In this document: piece by piece, positions 1-13,306 of the stretch
Numbering within the stretch: the first letter of the stretch is position 1
Layout of the letters: the number at the start of each line of letters is the position of its first letter
Origin: Dugong dugon
Taxonomy: Eukaryota; Chordata; Mammalia; Sirenia; Dugongidae
Reading direction: 5' to 3'
DNA length: 64,000 nt
NCBI GenBank assembly: GCA_030035585.1
Contig: JASCZL010000105.1
Span: forward strand, 18,001-82,000
The notes under the pieces: generated by a model
What the model saw: only the letters and a program-made list of their open reading frames with translations
The model's database searches: none
Told to the model about the DNA's origin: nothing
Made by a program: the position numbers and the translations under genes

Positions 1-7
1 AAAGCAC

Positions 8-495
8 TGTGATAGTTAAGATTGTATGTCAACTTGGCTGGGCCATGATTCTCAGTGTTTTAATGTAATCACTCCCATGACTGAATATACTGTGAGTAGC
101 CAATCAGATGAAAGGGAGACTCCTTGGGGGTGTGGCCTGCATCTGTATATAAGCAGACGTTCTGGCTTTTTGCTCGCTCTGGATCCTGTGGCTGTTTCCT
201 GTCTTCTCATCTCCCGTTCTTGGGACTTGAGCTGTCAGCTTATCTGCCAAACCTGGGATTTGTCGATCTGCACCACCTGTGAGTGGGAGCCTTGCTCTCC
301 GACCTGCCAACCTTGGGCTTTCCAGCTTTGGCGGCTGTGTGACTTGGGAGAGGCCTCTACCCTGATCCACAGACTTGGGATGTTCTAGCCTCTACAATTG
401 CGTGAGTTGTTTCCTTGATATAATCTCTCTCTACTATATATATATATTTATACACTTTACTGGTTTTGCTTCTCTAGAGAACCCAACCTAAGACA
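8..495 (+). mobile_element. Solo LTR, MaLR/ERVL-like
   Basis: The segment starts TGTGATAGTTAAG and ends CTAAGACA, so it has the TG...CA ends of an LTR. It is flanked by an exact 5-bp direct repeat, AGCAC, at 3-7 and 496-500, as expected for ERVL/MaLR integration. The flanking sequence on both sides is L1 ORF2, so the LTR landed in an older L1. Related copies lie at 33745-34271 (same strand) and 42795-43360 (opposite strand). The 120-codon open frame inside it is not a gene. Confidence 0.8.
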
Positions 496-2886
496 AGCAC
501 TACTGAAGAAGAATAAAGTTGGAGGACTCACACTACCTGACCTCAGAACCTACTATACAGCTACGCTAGTCAAAACAGCCTGGTACTGGTACAATGACAG
601 ACACATTGACCAATGGAACAGAATTGAGAACCCAGATGTAAATCCATCCACCTGGTCTTCGACAAGGGCCCAAAGTCCATCAAATGGGGAAAAGACGGTC
701 TTTTTAACAAATGGTACTGGCAAAACTGGATATCCATCTGCAAAAAAAATGAAACAGGACCCATACCTCACAACATATAAAAAAACTAATTCAAATGGAT
801 CAAAGACCTAAATATAAAGCCAAAAACTTCAGAGTTCATGGAAGAAAAAAATAGGACTAACACTACAAGCCCTAATATACAGCATTAACAGGTTAAAAAT
901 CATAAAGAACAACACACAAACACCAGAAGATAAGCTAGATAACTGGGATCTTCTAAAAATCAAACACCTATGCTCATCAAAAGATTTCACCAAAAGAGTA
1001 AAAAGAAAACCTACAGACTGGGAAAAAACTTTTGGACAATATAAGTCAGACAAACGTCTGATCTCTATAATCTTCAAGAAAATCCAACACCTGTACAACA
1101 AAAAGACAAATAATTCTATTAAAAAATGGGCAAAGGAAATGAACAGACACTTCACTAAGAAGACATTCAAGGGGCCAACAGACACAAGAGGAAATGCTCA
1201 CGATCACTAGCCATTAGAGAAATGCAAATTAAAACCACACTGAGATACCAACTCACCCGGGCATTACTGGCACGAATCAAAAACTCTGGAAATAACAAAT
1301 GTTGGAGAGGCTGCGGGGAGATCGGAACTCTTATGCACTGCTGGTGGGAATGCAAAATGATGCAACCATTTTGGAAAATGATATGGCACTTCCTTAGAAA
1401 GCTAAAAACAGAAATACCAGATGATCCAGTAATCCCACTCCTAGGAATATATCCTAGAGAAATAAGAGCCATCACTCAAATAGACATTTGCACACCTATG
1501 TTCATGGCAGCATTGTTCGCATAGCAAACAGATGGAAACAACCTAGATGGCCGTCAACAGATGAATGGGTAAACTAACTATGGTACATACACACAATGGA
1601 GTACTATGCAACGATAAAGAAAAATGATGAATCTGTGAAGCATCTCATAACTTGGATGAAACTAGAGGACATTATGCTGAGTGAAATAAGTCAATCACAA
1701 AAGGACAAATATTGTATGAGACTTCTATTGTAAAAACCCATGAAAAATTTACACACAAAAAGGAACAATCTTTGTTGGTTATGAGGAATGGGTGAGGTGG
1801 GGGGGAAATACTAAATAGGCAATAGATAAGTGGTATCTTTGGTGAAGGATGAGACAGTACACAATACTGAGGAAACCAGCACAACCTGTACAAGGAAAGG
1901 TCATGGAAGCTCCACAGAGACATCCAAACTCCCTGGAGGGCTGTGGGGACCATGGTTTCAGGGAACATCTAGCTCAATTGGCATAACACAGTTTATAAAG
2001 ACAATGTTCTCCATTCTACCTTGGTGAGTAGCGTCTGGGGTCTTAAAAGCCTGTGAGCAGCCATCTAAGACACTCCACTGGTCTCACCCCTTCCGGTGCA
2101 AGGGAGAATGAAGAGAACAGGATACAAGGAAAAGATTAGTCCAAAGGACTAATGGACCACAGCTACCAAGGCCTCCACCGGACTGAGTCCAGTACAGCTA
2201 GATGGTGCTCGACTACCACCACTGACTGCTCTGACCAGGATCACAACAGAGGGTTCTTGACAGAGCTGGAGAGGGATGTAGAACAAAATTCTAACTCACA
2301 AAAACAGACCAGATTTACTGGCCTAAAGGAGACTGGAGAAACCCCGAGAGTATGATCCCCAGACACCTTTTTAGCTCAGTGGTGAAGTCACTTCCGAGGT
2401 TTACTGTTCAGCCAGGGAGTGGACAGCCCCATAAAACCGAATGGGACTAATGAGGCACAGCAGTCCAGGGACAAGGACTAGAAGGCAGAAAGGGACAGGA
2501 AATCTAGTGATAGGGAACGCAAGGTTGAGTAAGGACAGTGTTGATATGTAGTGGGGTTGTTAACCATTGTCATCAGGTAACATGTGTACTAACTGTTTAA
2601 TGAGACACTACTTTGTTCTGTAAACCTTTATCTAAAGTTCTAATAGCAGCACAACTGGAAGAATGTAATCGATGTCACTGAACTGTGCATGTAGAAATTT
2701 TTGAAATGGTGTATCTTTGGCTATGTATATTTTCACCAAAAAAAAAAAAAAAAGGTCAAGAAGGGAGAGTGTTGACATGTCGTGGGGTTGTTAACCAATA
2801 TCATAAAACCATATGTGTACTGACTGTTTAATGAGAAACTATTCTGTAAACCTTCGCCTAAACTACAATAAATATATATATATTAA
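496..2886 (+). mobile_element. L1 LINE, 3' part (ORF2 C-terminus and 3' UTR)
   Basis: The left part translates in interrupted frames to the C-terminal third of L1 ORF2, including the 'WYWYND' and 'DQWNR' segments and the cysteine knuckle near 1300-1350 (C-x3-C...H-x4-C). The ORF2 end is near 1733. The 3' UTR then runs to a polyA stretch at about 2738-2754, followed by a second, related 3' end with AATAAA near 2867. This suggests a duplicated 3' end or two readouts. Many stops make it non-functional. Confidence 0.85.
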
Positions 2887-2904
2887 AAAGAGATAGTCCC
2901 CTAA

Positions 2905-3546
2905 AATACAGTCCTTATACTGAAAGAAAAGACCAAAATGGATGTCAGAAGGGACTCTGAAACTTGTTCTTGAATGTAAAGAGCTAAAGCAAATGGTAGA
3001 AATGATAAAGTAAAAGAACTGAACAGAAGATTTCAAAGTGCAGCTCGAGAAGACAAAGTAAAGTATTATCATGACATGTGCAAAAACCTGGAGTTAGAAA
3101 ACCAAAAGGCAAGAACACACGCCACATTTCTCAAGCTAAAAGAACTGAAGAAAAAATTCAAGCCTCAAGCTGCAATATTTAAGAATTATATGGGCAAAAT
3201 ATTGAACAACACAGTAAGAATCAAGATAAGATGGAAAGAAAAGAGTCACTGTACTAAAAAATTGGTTGATGTTCAACCATTTCAGGAGGTAGCATATGAC
3301 CAAGAACTGATGGTATAGAAGAAAAAAGTCCAAGCTGCACTGACGGCATTGGGGAAAAACAACAGCTTCAAGAACTGAGTGAATACCAACTGAGATGTTT
3401 TCAATAAACAGATGCAGCGCTGGAGGTGCTCACTCGTATATGCCAAGAAATTTGGCCAACCGACTGGAAGAGATCCATATTTGTGCCCATTCCAAAGAAA
3501 GGTGATTCAACAAAATGCGGAAGTTATCAAACAATATCATTAATAT
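2905..3546 (+). mobile_element. RTE LINE fragment (BovB-like)
   Basis: It aligns by eye with the longer RTE copy at about 49895-50540, for example 'gaaaagaccaaaatggatgt' and 'acagaagatttcaaag'. It encodes the linker and the first reverse-transcriptase motifs in broken frames (3076-3318 is the longest open piece). It is truncated at both ends and followed at once by an AfroSINE. Confidence 0.8.
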
Positions 3547-3729
3547 CACACACTTGGTTGCTAATGGAAAGGACATAACTTGGAATCCACTAGCCACTCC
3601 ACAGGAAAAAGATGTGGCAGTTTGCTTCTGTAAAGATTACAGCCTTGGAAACCCTATAGGGCAGTTCTACTCTGTCCTATAGGGTCACTATGAGTCAGAA
3701 TATACTTGATGACAATGGGTTTGGTTTTT
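3547..3729 (+). mobile_element. AfroSINE (tRNA-headed SINE)
   Basis: It has the long form of the SINE body ('aaagatgtggcag', 'aaagattacagcc', 'aaaccctatagggcagttctactctgtcc') and ends with the RTE-like tail 'tcactatgagtcagaat' followed by 'gggtttggttttt'. The head is degenerate. Confidence 0.8.
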
Positions 3730-3901
3730 GGTAAGAGGGCAAGCCCCAGTGTGTCTACCCATTTCAAGTCTCTGCTTCCATCAGTCTTGGTACTGTCCTA
3801 ATTGCCAAAGTAATCATAGATCGGTTCCAATTCAAGACTGGAGAAAGACTCCTGCTCTTGATAAAAGGAGCTGCAAAGTCATATAAGAATGCATGGATAT
3901 A

Positions 3902-5323
3902 CACACCTATGTTCATGGCAGCATTGTTCACAATAGCAAAAAGATGGAAACAACCTAAATGCCCATCAACAGATGAATGGATAAACAAACTATGGTACAT
4001 ACACACAATGGAGTACTATGCAACCAGAAAGAACAGTGATGAATCTGTGAAGCATCTCATAACATGGATGAAATTGGAGGACATTATGCTGAGTGAAATA
4101 AGTCAATCACAAAAGGACAAATATTGTATGAGACCTTTATTGTAAAAACCCATGAAAAAGTTCACACACAAAAAGTAACAATCTATCTTGGTTACCAGGG
4201 ATGCGAGGGGTGGGGGAAAATACTAAATAGGCAATAGATAAGTGATATCTTGGGTGAAGGGTGAGACACTACACAATACTGAGGAAACCAGCACAACTTG
4301 TACAAGGAAAGGTCACGGAAGCTCCATAGACACATCCAAACTCCCTGAGGGACTGAATTGCTAGGCGGAGGGCTATGGGGACCATGGTCTTGGGGAACAT
4401 CTAGCTCAATTGGCATAACACAGTTTATAAAGGCAATGTTCTACATTCTACCTTGGTGAGTAGTGTCTGGGGTCTTAAAAGCCTGTGAGCAGCCATCTAA
4501 GATACTCCACTGATCTCATCCCTTCGGGAGCAAGGGAGTGTGAAGAGAACAAGATACAAGGGAAAGATTAGTCCAAACGACTAATGGACCACAGCTACCA
4601 AGGCCTTCACTGGACTGAGTCCAGTACAGCTAGATGGTGCCTGGCTACCACCACTGACTGCTCTGACCTGGATCACACCAGAGGGTTCTGGAAAGAACTG
4701 GAGAAGGACGTAGAACAAAATTCTAACTCACACACACACAAAAAGAGACCAGATTTACTGGCCTAAAGGAGACTGGAGAAACCCCAAAAGTATGGCCCCC
4801 AGACACCCTTTTAGCTCAGTGGTGAAGTCATTTCCAAGGTTCACCGTTCAGCCTGGGAGTGGACAGCCCCATAAAACCAAATGGGACTAATGAGGCACAT
4901 CAGTCCAGGGACAAGGACTAGAAGGCAGAAGGGGACAGGAAAGCTGGTGATAGGGAACTAAAGGTTGAGTAGGATAAGTGTTGATGTGTTGTGAGGTTGT
5001 TAACCATTGTCATAGGGCAACATGTGTACTAACTGTTTAATGAGAAACTATTTTGTTCTGTAAACCTTTATCTAAAGTGAGAATAGCAGCACAACTGGAA
5101 GAATGTAATCAATGTCACTGAACTGTGCATGTAGAAATTTTTGAAATGGTGTATCTTTGGTTATGTATATTTTCACCAAAAAAAATGTTGAGAAGGGAGA
5201 GGGTTGACATGTCATATGGTTGTTAAACAATGTCATAAAAGGATATGTGTACTACTGTTTCATGAGAAACTATTTGTTCTGTAAACCTTCACCTGAAGTA
5301 CAAAAAAACTAAATAAACAAATA
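3902..5323 (+). mobile_element. 5'-truncated L1 insertion with target duplication
   Basis: It carries the last ~80 codons of L1 ORF2 (to about 4145) and a full 3' UTR ending in an A-rich tail with AATAAA-like signals. The 14-base duplication aatgcatggatata is at 3888-3901 and 5324-5337, the signature of target-primed reverse transcription. Its 3' UTR is closely similar to that of the L1 at 496-2886, so both belong to one subfamily. Confidence 0.9.
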
Positions 5324-5337
5324 AATGCATGGATATA

Positions 5338-6719
5338 GAGAAAGGAGAATGTGTGGCCATTTTTTGCAAATCCAAGTAACTGCAATCAAGTTTGTTCCGA
5401 GTTGTGGCAGAAGCGTTTGTTAACTGCAATAGAGTGCAGAGCAGGGGGTGGGAAATTCTACCAAGTGTACGGTCAGGAAAGGCTTCCACCAGGAAGTGAT
5501 GCTTGACCTAAACTTGGAAATATGAGTGGATGGTTAGGAGACTGTTTTTTTTTTTTTTGTGTTTCTAACCACTCGTCTCTGTTCTACCCTCTGCAGCCAC
5601 ATGAAAGGAGCCCCTCTCCTCCCCATGTTGACAGCTTCTGTTTTCCTTAAAGTCCTCAGGCTGTCCTCGGCCTACCAACCAAAACTTCCTAAACCCTTCC
5701 TCAAATTGTTTCAACAATTTTCTTGGTCCTTTTCTAAATGTCCTCCAGGACAAAAGCAGAGATCCACACCAGGCAGAGGACTGTGGGATTTTCCCCAAAG
5801 GCTCTCCTAAGCCTCCCAGGCAGGTTGACCATGGAGGTCCTGAATCTCAGTGCTTTTCTGTGATGCTGTAATCCTACCCTTTTTTTAGTGGCTCAAAGGG
5901 AGAAGAATGTGGATGGGCCGAGGAGCTTCACAGTAACATTTCCTGGGGCTTAGAGTCAGAAGGTCAAGAGAGAGTGGCCGAGACTCCACCACTGAGTGAC
6001 AGTGCCTCCAGGCAACAGATCATAAAACTCCATTTTGCACTGGATGCCTAGGAAGGCTGGGTCTTTTGGAGGAGTCTTCATTCATTTCATCAACACATGT
6101 ATATTGAGTATCTCCTATGGGTTAGGCACTGTCCCACTTTCTGGGACTGCCAAATATGAGGCAGACCCCATCTTAGTCCCCAAGTTATTTATAGTCCATT
6201 TGGAAGACATAAATTTGAAAATAAGCATCTCCTGTGAACCAGGAGGAGTGCTATGATGGAGGATTATTAGGTGCTCTGAAGACATAAAGCAGGAGCACAG
6301 ACTGGGTACCATGGAGGAGGAACTAGTAAAGAGGGAGAGAATGTCTACTAGTCAGAGGGAACAGCCTGTGCGAAGCCTAAGAGGCAAAGGAGACCTCAGA
6401 GTTATTTGGAGTGGACATTGTGTTTCCAGGGCTGGAGAGATGTGATTCAGTGTCAGAGGAGAGTTTTGGGAGAAACAATGGCTTATCACACTCTGCTATT
6501 CCTTGAACCCACAGTTCACTTCCCCATGGATGACAATCTCTTTGAGGGAAAACTTTCAATTCTTTTTTAAGATATAATTTCCCTCCTCCCAACCTCCTAA
6601 CTCCTGCCACAACAGTTGCCATATTTTTTCTTGTTACTGTGTTTAGGCTCATACTGGGCCCTCAGAATTGAGTGATGTCAGTGATGATGTCACACAGAGG
6701 TTGCTGGAAGCCTTGGTGC
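5338..6719. other. Single-copy DNA, no gene recognised
   Basis: There is a T-run at about 5545-5558. The stretch at 6086-6380 ('tattgagtatctcctatggg' then 'aggcactgtcc') resembles an ancient mammalian repeat of the L2/MIR era. Open frames here of up to 91 codons have no recognisable family features. Confidence 0.5.
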
Positions 6720-6965
6720 TCACTCAGATCCTAACTGCTCTTTGGAGAGGTTGTTGATCTGAGGTCTCCTTGTGGGAGAGCGACTTAAGCGACCAAATCA
6801 CAGAGTGATTCCTACATCGGAGTCCCCAGCTTGTGAGAGTTTGGGACATCATCTCTAACTGGGACGAGGACAAACATCTTTCTGGTGACCATCCTTGTTG
6901 GCTCATCTTCACCCAGCCAGGATGGAGCAGCAATGTGAGGAAGAGGACTTTCCCTAAGACTCGAG
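6720..6965 (+). other. Candidate first exon of the FAM170-like locus
   Basis: Non-repetitive sequence ends in a near-consensus splice donor, CGAG|GTAAGG (GT at 6966-6967). Reading from GTG at 6935, the frame gives a short basic peptide (V/M-R-K-R-T-F-P-K-T-R). This loosely recalls the lysine/arginine-rich start of FAM170A as I remember it. The codon at the expected start is GTG rather than ATG, and the upstream ATG at 6922 soon hits TAA. The frame leaves one base, which is phase-compatible with the next candidate exon at 8783. The assignment rests on splice signals and position only. Confidence 0.35.
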
Positions 6966-8782
6966 GTAAGGGTGGGAGGAAAATTCGGTCACTGATGGTT
7001 GCTGGGCAGCAAGGGGTTTGATATCCCCTGGACACCAGGACCAGAGGGGATCACTGAGGCTTTCACTTGAAAAAAACTCCTGTCAATTAGTAGACAACAA
7101 GAATTTGTAATGTGAATAAATAAATGAAGGAATAAATACGTAAGAGAACTATAGAATTCTTCTATGATCTGAGAGGCTTTCCATAACAGGAGTCGATAAG
7201 TCACTCAGTTGTTCAGATCTGTGAACTCCTCTGCTTTGTTACTGGAAAGCGAGCAGGGAGAAGGGTGGTTACAGAGACTTGTACCCGATTTTTTAATGAG
7301 ATTGAATTAATATGTCATGTGAATTAAGAAAACATATAAAATTTATCGGGAGGTTTTGGGAGTGGGTGGAGGGGGGAGCACAGTACCGCACACTCATCCA
7401 GAGTTCCCAGTCACTGTGAGCTGTGACAGCCTTCGGCCTGGACTCAAGCAGAAGGTCTGGGAAGGCTCTGCCTCCCTAGCTCCGGCGATTTCCCTTCTCC
7501 TCCAAGGCCTCCTGTCCATCTTTTCCCGAGGACCTAACAACCCTCCAAAGCAAAGATAGCTCTAGGGTAGATTTTTTTTTTTAAATCTCAAACTTTTATT
7601 TGTTTTATTGTGGTGAAAATATACATAAAATATACCAACTCAACAATTTCTACATGTATGTTTCAGTGATATTAATTACACTCTTCATGTTATGTAACCA
7701 TTCTCACTATCCTTTTCCAAATCATTCTATGACCATTAACATAACCTCAATGCCCCCTAGGGAAAAACTTCCCCTTTTCCCCTCCCTCCAACCACCAATA
7801 ATCTTTGGTTTCTATATATTTGCTTATTTCATATAAGTAAGATCATACAGTATTTGTCTTTTTGTGACTTATGTCATTCAGGATGATGTTTTCAAGGTCC
7901 ATCAGGAAAGAATTTTAAAATTCCAGCTATAGCTAACCTCAGTTTCTGCTATCATTCCTAGTTCTTCACCCTTTCTCCAGCTAGTTTGCCACCCCCCCCC
8001 ACCCTTTGTCTTCTCTGTTGCTGCCTTATTCTGCCCTTCCGGTGGCTGAGCCCTGCTTTCTGCTCCCTTGTTGGTCTCTATCCCTATAACACACTCCTGG
8101 GAGGTTCCTCCTGTCCATCTTGTGTCTCTCTCTGGAACTTTCCCTGCATCCAACACACACAACCTATCTCCATCTCTTTCTGCATCTTGAACTCTCCAGT
8201 CCTTCCCTCATATTCAGAAATATACATAGACCTTTAGGTTGATATTGACAACCCACCAAGACACACCCAGGTGAGGTGGTTGTGTGTTGTCTGTCTGAGG
8301 TTTGTGGCGTCAAGGTTCTCAGATACGCACATCTATTTCTGCGACACCCTGAAGGAGTAGTTCATCTAGTAAGGACGTGGGCTTCTAATCCGAGAAAAGC
8401 AATTTTAATCTTCTACTGTGGCTTAGTTAAGAAGGGTACAAGGAAGAGGTATACATGTAAGAGTGTTAACTAATATAAACATTATTCTCTTTAAGTATAA
8501 CTTCTCTAAAAATAGCCTTTTAGTAAAAAGAGGTTAAAAAGGTGAGCATTGCTCCTGTTTGAGTGTCTACATTCTAAATTTATTAAGAAAACACCTTCAT
8601 AGAAAACTTCTTTCAATGAAGTCACACACTTATTATGAAGGTTCAGGGGAATGAGGTCATTTCTAAGTTCCAAAGGAACAAATCCATTGGAATTCAACAA
8701 ATGTGGAATTAAAGAAAAATAACGTTTTTCATAAAGTACTATAAATAGTGCCACTTTACAAAGGAGACTTTGTCTTCCACAG
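6966..8782. other. Putative intron of the FAM170-like locus
   Basis: Mostly single-copy sequence. It contains an old antisense L1 piece (7572-7905, listed separately) and a C-run at 7993-8001. No coding signal is seen between the donor at 6966 and the acceptor AG at 8781-8782 (preceded by 'tttgtcttccac'). Confidence 0.35.
7572..7905 (-). mobile_element. Old L1 (L1M-type) 3' fragment
   Basis: The sequence 'tgtggtgaaaatatacataa ... aagatcatacagtatttgtctttttgtgactt' is typical of the antisense 3' region of mammalian L1M elements. It is heavily diverged and has no coding capacity. Confidence 0.65.
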
Positions 8783-8857
8783 CAATGCCCACAAAGGATG
8801 GAGGGTCCCTGGGGAAGAAGAAAGAAACCATGGGGTCTGCAGAGGTGGAGGATGGTG
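8783..8857 (+). other. Candidate second exon of the FAM170-like locus
   Basis: A strong acceptor (polypyrimidine then CAG, AG at 8781-8782) precedes ATG at 8785. The frame reads M-P-T-K-D-G-G-S-L-G-K-K-K-E-T-M and meets TGA at 8884. A GTGACA donor at 8858 would leave one base, which matches the phase needed by the acceptor at 9123-9124. Other donors are possible. The peptide is Lys/Gly/Glu-rich, like the poorly conserved N-terminus of FAM170 proteins. It could be chance. Confidence 0.3.
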
Positions 8858-8930
8858 GTGACAGAGAGGCCTCCAGGGTTCCCTGAGACCAGAGCCTTGG
8901 GATCAGAGATGAGGATTCAGCACACTGAGA

Positions 8931-9090
8931 AAAAAAAAACCCGTTGCTGTCCAGTCAATTCTGACTCATAGCGACCCTACAGGACACAGTAGAACTGCCC
9001 CATAGAGTTTTCAAGGAGCACCTGGTGGATTCAAACTGCTGACCTTTTGGTTAGCAGCCATAACACTTAACCACTATGCCCCCATTGCAC
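8931..9090 (-). mobile_element. AfroSINE
   Basis: Antisense copy: 'cccgttgctgtccagtcaat' then 'gactcatagcgaccctacag', ending in the reversed tRNA-like head 'ggttagcagccataacactt'. It lies just upstream of the coding exon at 9125, inside the presumed intron. Confidence 0.85.
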
Positions 9091-9124
9091 TGAGAGCTCA
9101 TGTAAATTTACTCTCTATTCTCAG

Positions 9125-9920
<796 letters not shown>

Positions 9921-11990
9921 CACCCTGGGACTGGGAGGAGCAGGGCCTTTGGGCTGGAAATTAGGCCCTTCGGGAGAGACCTCCATTCAGTCTCCTTTAA
10001 CCCAGCTCCCCTGGAAGATCCTTTATACCAGCCCATGTGCCCCGCACCCACCCACCCCAAGGGCATGGAGAGCTCCAATCATCGGGGGACCTGGATGGAA
10101 TAAGCCCCAGGACAGCTGACCGCAGACACCAGGTCCGCTCTGAGTCTCCCCTAGCCCATGAGAGGAGAGGACAGGCCTCATCTGGATGGTGAGGTCTCAG
10201 ACCTGAGGATGAGCACAGTGTAAGTAGGGAAAGAGAAATGGTATTTCAGTGGGACTTGGGAGGCTTAGAAGGGCCTCTGCAACGACAGCTGTAAGGGAGG
10301 TGTGATGCTGAAGGGGGTGTCACTGAGTTCTTTGCAATAGAAGGAACCAGAGAGACGGCAGGCTGTGGGGAAACCTGCCTGCAGGTTAGCAGTGGGGATA
10401 AAGCCCTAAGCCAAGAGTCGATCTGGTACTTACTGGATAATTCCTGTACAGCATCTCCTAGGGTAAGGGGTAGAGCTTCGGAACTTTTTCTCTTTTAAAA
10501 CAAGTTGTACTCTCCGGATTTTGACGTATCAATCAAACTTGCTCATTTTTTTCTTTTTTCTGTGGTATAACCTGACCTGTCGTGAGATCAAAGAACTAGA
10601 AGAAAAAGCCCGACTGAGAACATAGGAGCAAAAGGGAGGGCAGTCTTCTAAACTCAGAGAGAACAGCAAGGACAGATGATCAAAGGTGAGGATGGGAAGG
10701 GGCAGATTCAGGCCCAGACTCAATAGCGGCCAAAAAGCCCAAGTCTCAGCTGCAGCATCAAGTCCCAGGTCTGGGGAGGCCCTGGATGTGACAGAAGTGT
10801 GTCCATCTCCCTGGGGGATGAGACCCCAAGTGTCACAGCAAAGCCTTCAGGGGCAGAGGAAGGGAGGGCAGGGCCCCCAGGATGGGCACCTCCATCCACA
10901 GGCTGCCCTGTGTGTATTTCTCACAGTGACAAAGAGATGGCTCCTGAGAAGGACAGCATCAGAGAGAAAGGGCAGTGAAGGCTTTCAGGCAGGGAGAATT
11001 CTGCAGTCTCCTAAGGATCCAAAAGGACAATCAGAGATTCTCTGAGGTATTAGACTGGGAGGGGTTGGCATTCCCAGGTTGGGGAGAGGCTGGCTGGTGA
11101 GATGCTGCTTCCTGAAATCTTTTGACCAAAATCTTTCTTCTTAAAAGCTATCTTCCCCGTTAACTTCTCTATGTTCAGTCCTGAAAAGACTATAGAATAT
11201 ACCAGGGTGGGTTATCCAGTGGGGCAATGTGGGGAGGAGGCAGTAGCAGCCTATCAGGGAAAGAGAAGCTTCTAGTGGTGCATGAGTTACTTAGTGAATT
11301 GCACATGGTGTCCAGCCTTCTTCATTTAGCTGTAGACGTGTGCTTGCAAGAGATGTTGGAGGGGTAACTCTACTGACCCTCCCCAAATTATTTTTGTTCC
11401 TTTCCAGGAATAGAGACCAGAGGAGCTCATTGGCTCCAAGAACAAGCAAGAAATCCACTGGTTTGGATTAAGTACTGTCTGTGCTGTGCTCTTCTTCCAG
11501 TGATTAAAATTTTTGTATCTGTCATTAAAGAGAATTTTCACCTATTTAAAAAATATCTAACAAAAACTTTTCAAAATGTATATCTATGTTGTTTATTAAT
11601 TTCCAAAGCTATGAAATTTTTTATTACATGTCTAAGAATACAAATCTGTATAATGAAAAAGTTATAAACAGAGTCCCACCCTCATGTATGTTTTTCTCTT
11701 GCTCCCCCAAGGTGTCCGATGTTAAAAGACACACACGTGTATCCTTCCCGACATTTCTCTGCTGGGACACACAGAGACAGTCGCAGGTTCACAAGCAGAT
11801 CTGCTGGGAACTTGGTCACACTCTACCCACGCTGCTCTCGCCCCTTCTTTCATGGGACAGTCTGTCTTCATTCTCTGTAAGTCATTAGATATTTCACTAA
11901 CATTTTTGAGTCTTCTAAGTTTTAACTCATATTTACACAAATAATTCAAATAGATGATAACAATTACAGTACACATTATCTAGATGTATA
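9921..11990. other. Single-copy DNA downstream of the FAM170-like exon
   Basis: This probably contains the 3' UTR, but I see no clear AATAAA close to the stop. Open frames of about 100 codons (10686-11045, 11586-11888) have no recognisable domain and no conserved-looking splice signals. AT-rich from about 11500. Confidence 0.4.
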
Positions 11991-11993
11991 CAT

Positions 11994-12290
11994 GCTGTTG
12001 TTAGGTGCCATCAAGTCAGTTCTGACTCACAGTGACCCTATGTACAACAGAACAAATCACTGCCTGGTCCTGTGCCATCCTCACAATCGTTGCTATGTTT
12101 GAGCCCATTGTTACAGCCACTGTGTCAATCCATCTCATGGAGAGTCTTCCTCTTTTTTGATGACCCTGTACTTTACCAAGCATTATTTCCTTCTGTAGGG
12201 ACTGGTCCTCCTAATCACATATGCAAAGCCATCCTCACTTCTAAGGAACATTCTGGCTGTACTTCTTTTAAGACAGATTTGTTCGTCTCA
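11994..12290 (-). mobile_element. RTE LINE 3' end
   Basis: It begins with the reversed RTE tail 'tgttgttaggtgccatcaag' and continues 'gcctggtcctgtgccatcct', 'gagcccattgttacagccac', matching the 3' part of the RTE at 48260-49525. It is 5'-truncated. Confidence 0.85.
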
Positions 12291-12479
12291 TACATAACAC
12301 TACTAAAATGGAAACACGTATCACCCATGCTTTTGAAGTCCACTCTTCCTGCATGTTCTAACTCTCCTCCCCCAGTACTTTCCCACAGGTGAATCCAAGG
12401 TAATTGATGTGAACCGTCTGGTGAGTAGTCTATCTTATCCTTGCTTAAACAAGCACACACAGACATATATGTATTCTCG

Positions 12480-13140
12480 TCTGCTCATTTACGCACACAC
12501 ATAAACATAAACAGGTATTCAAACATATTCAAACAATTGCTGTTGTTTTACACAAATGGGCTCCTTTTGTGTATACTTCTCTGCACCTTGATTTTTCTCC
12601 TTCCATAATACTTCACAGAGATTTCTCCTACTCAACCACTACAACTCTTTTTCATTCTAATGACTCCCTAATTTTATTGATGATGTAGCTTTACCATAAA
12701 TTATCTCTCATTCAACCATCAATAGGTAGTCAATTTTTTGCCATTATTAGCAATAACCATCGTTTGTATACTACAGGATTTGTTTCTGAGGGATAGATTC
12801 TAAAGAGTGAGATTTCCAGTTCAAAGATTGTTTTGAAAGTATAGAGCCATGTCCTTGTCTTTCCCCTAAAGGCTGTCATAATGCACCTTTCCAGCCATGT
12901 CTGAGGGCATCCTTCTCCCCACAGCCCAGGCAGCCATAGGTGGGGCCGATTTTTAAATTGTGCCAGTTTCACTGGTACTTTGATATTTTCTTAACTATCG
13001 GTGTTTTTTAACAACTTTGATTATGTTTAGTGGGCATGTGGATTTGCTCTGAATGGTCCGTTTGAATTCATTGTTCATTTTCAAGCGTTTAACTGTTGTC
13101 CTTCTTGTGTAAAATGGAAATTATTATTAATCCTTGTCAT
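12480..13140 (-). mobile_element. Old L1 (L1M) antisense fragment
   Basis: Diverged antisense L1 3' sequence, for example 'tcattcaaccatcaataggt', 'tttgccattattagcaataa' and 'gagggatagattctaaagag', patterns of L1MC/L1ME 3' ends. The following AT-rich sequence (13307-13603 and 13806-14430) looks like more of the same but is less clear. Confidence 0.55.
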
Positions 13141-13306
13141 CTGGGAGCCCTGGTGGTGCAGTGGTTACGAGCTTGGCTGCTAACCGAAAGACAGGCAGTT
13201 GTAGTCCACCAGCCACTCCTTGGAAACCTTATGGGGCATTTCTACTCTGTCCTGTAGGGTCGCTATGATTTGGAATCGACATGATGACAATTGGTCTTTT
13301 TAATTC
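13141..13306 (+). mobile_element. AfroSINE
   Basis: It starts 'gggagccctggtggtgcagt' with a recognisable Pol III A box ('tggtgcagtgg') and ends at the RTE-like tail 'ggaatcgacatgatgacaat'. Confidence 0.9.

Noticed and set aside
26-388. 120-codon frame at the left edge
   Set aside because: It is inside a solo LTR defined by TG...CA ends and a 5-bp duplication.
5565-5798. 77-codon minus-strand frame, basic and Phe/Gly-rich, as an old gene fragment
   Set aside because: No family recognised and no splice signals. It overlaps an equally long plus-strand frame, so it is probably chance.
13141-13220. tRNA gene suggested by A- and B-box-like motifs
   Set aside because: These are tRNA-derived SINE heads. 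The acceptor stem and anticodon arm do not fold as a true tRNA, and the same head recurs many times.
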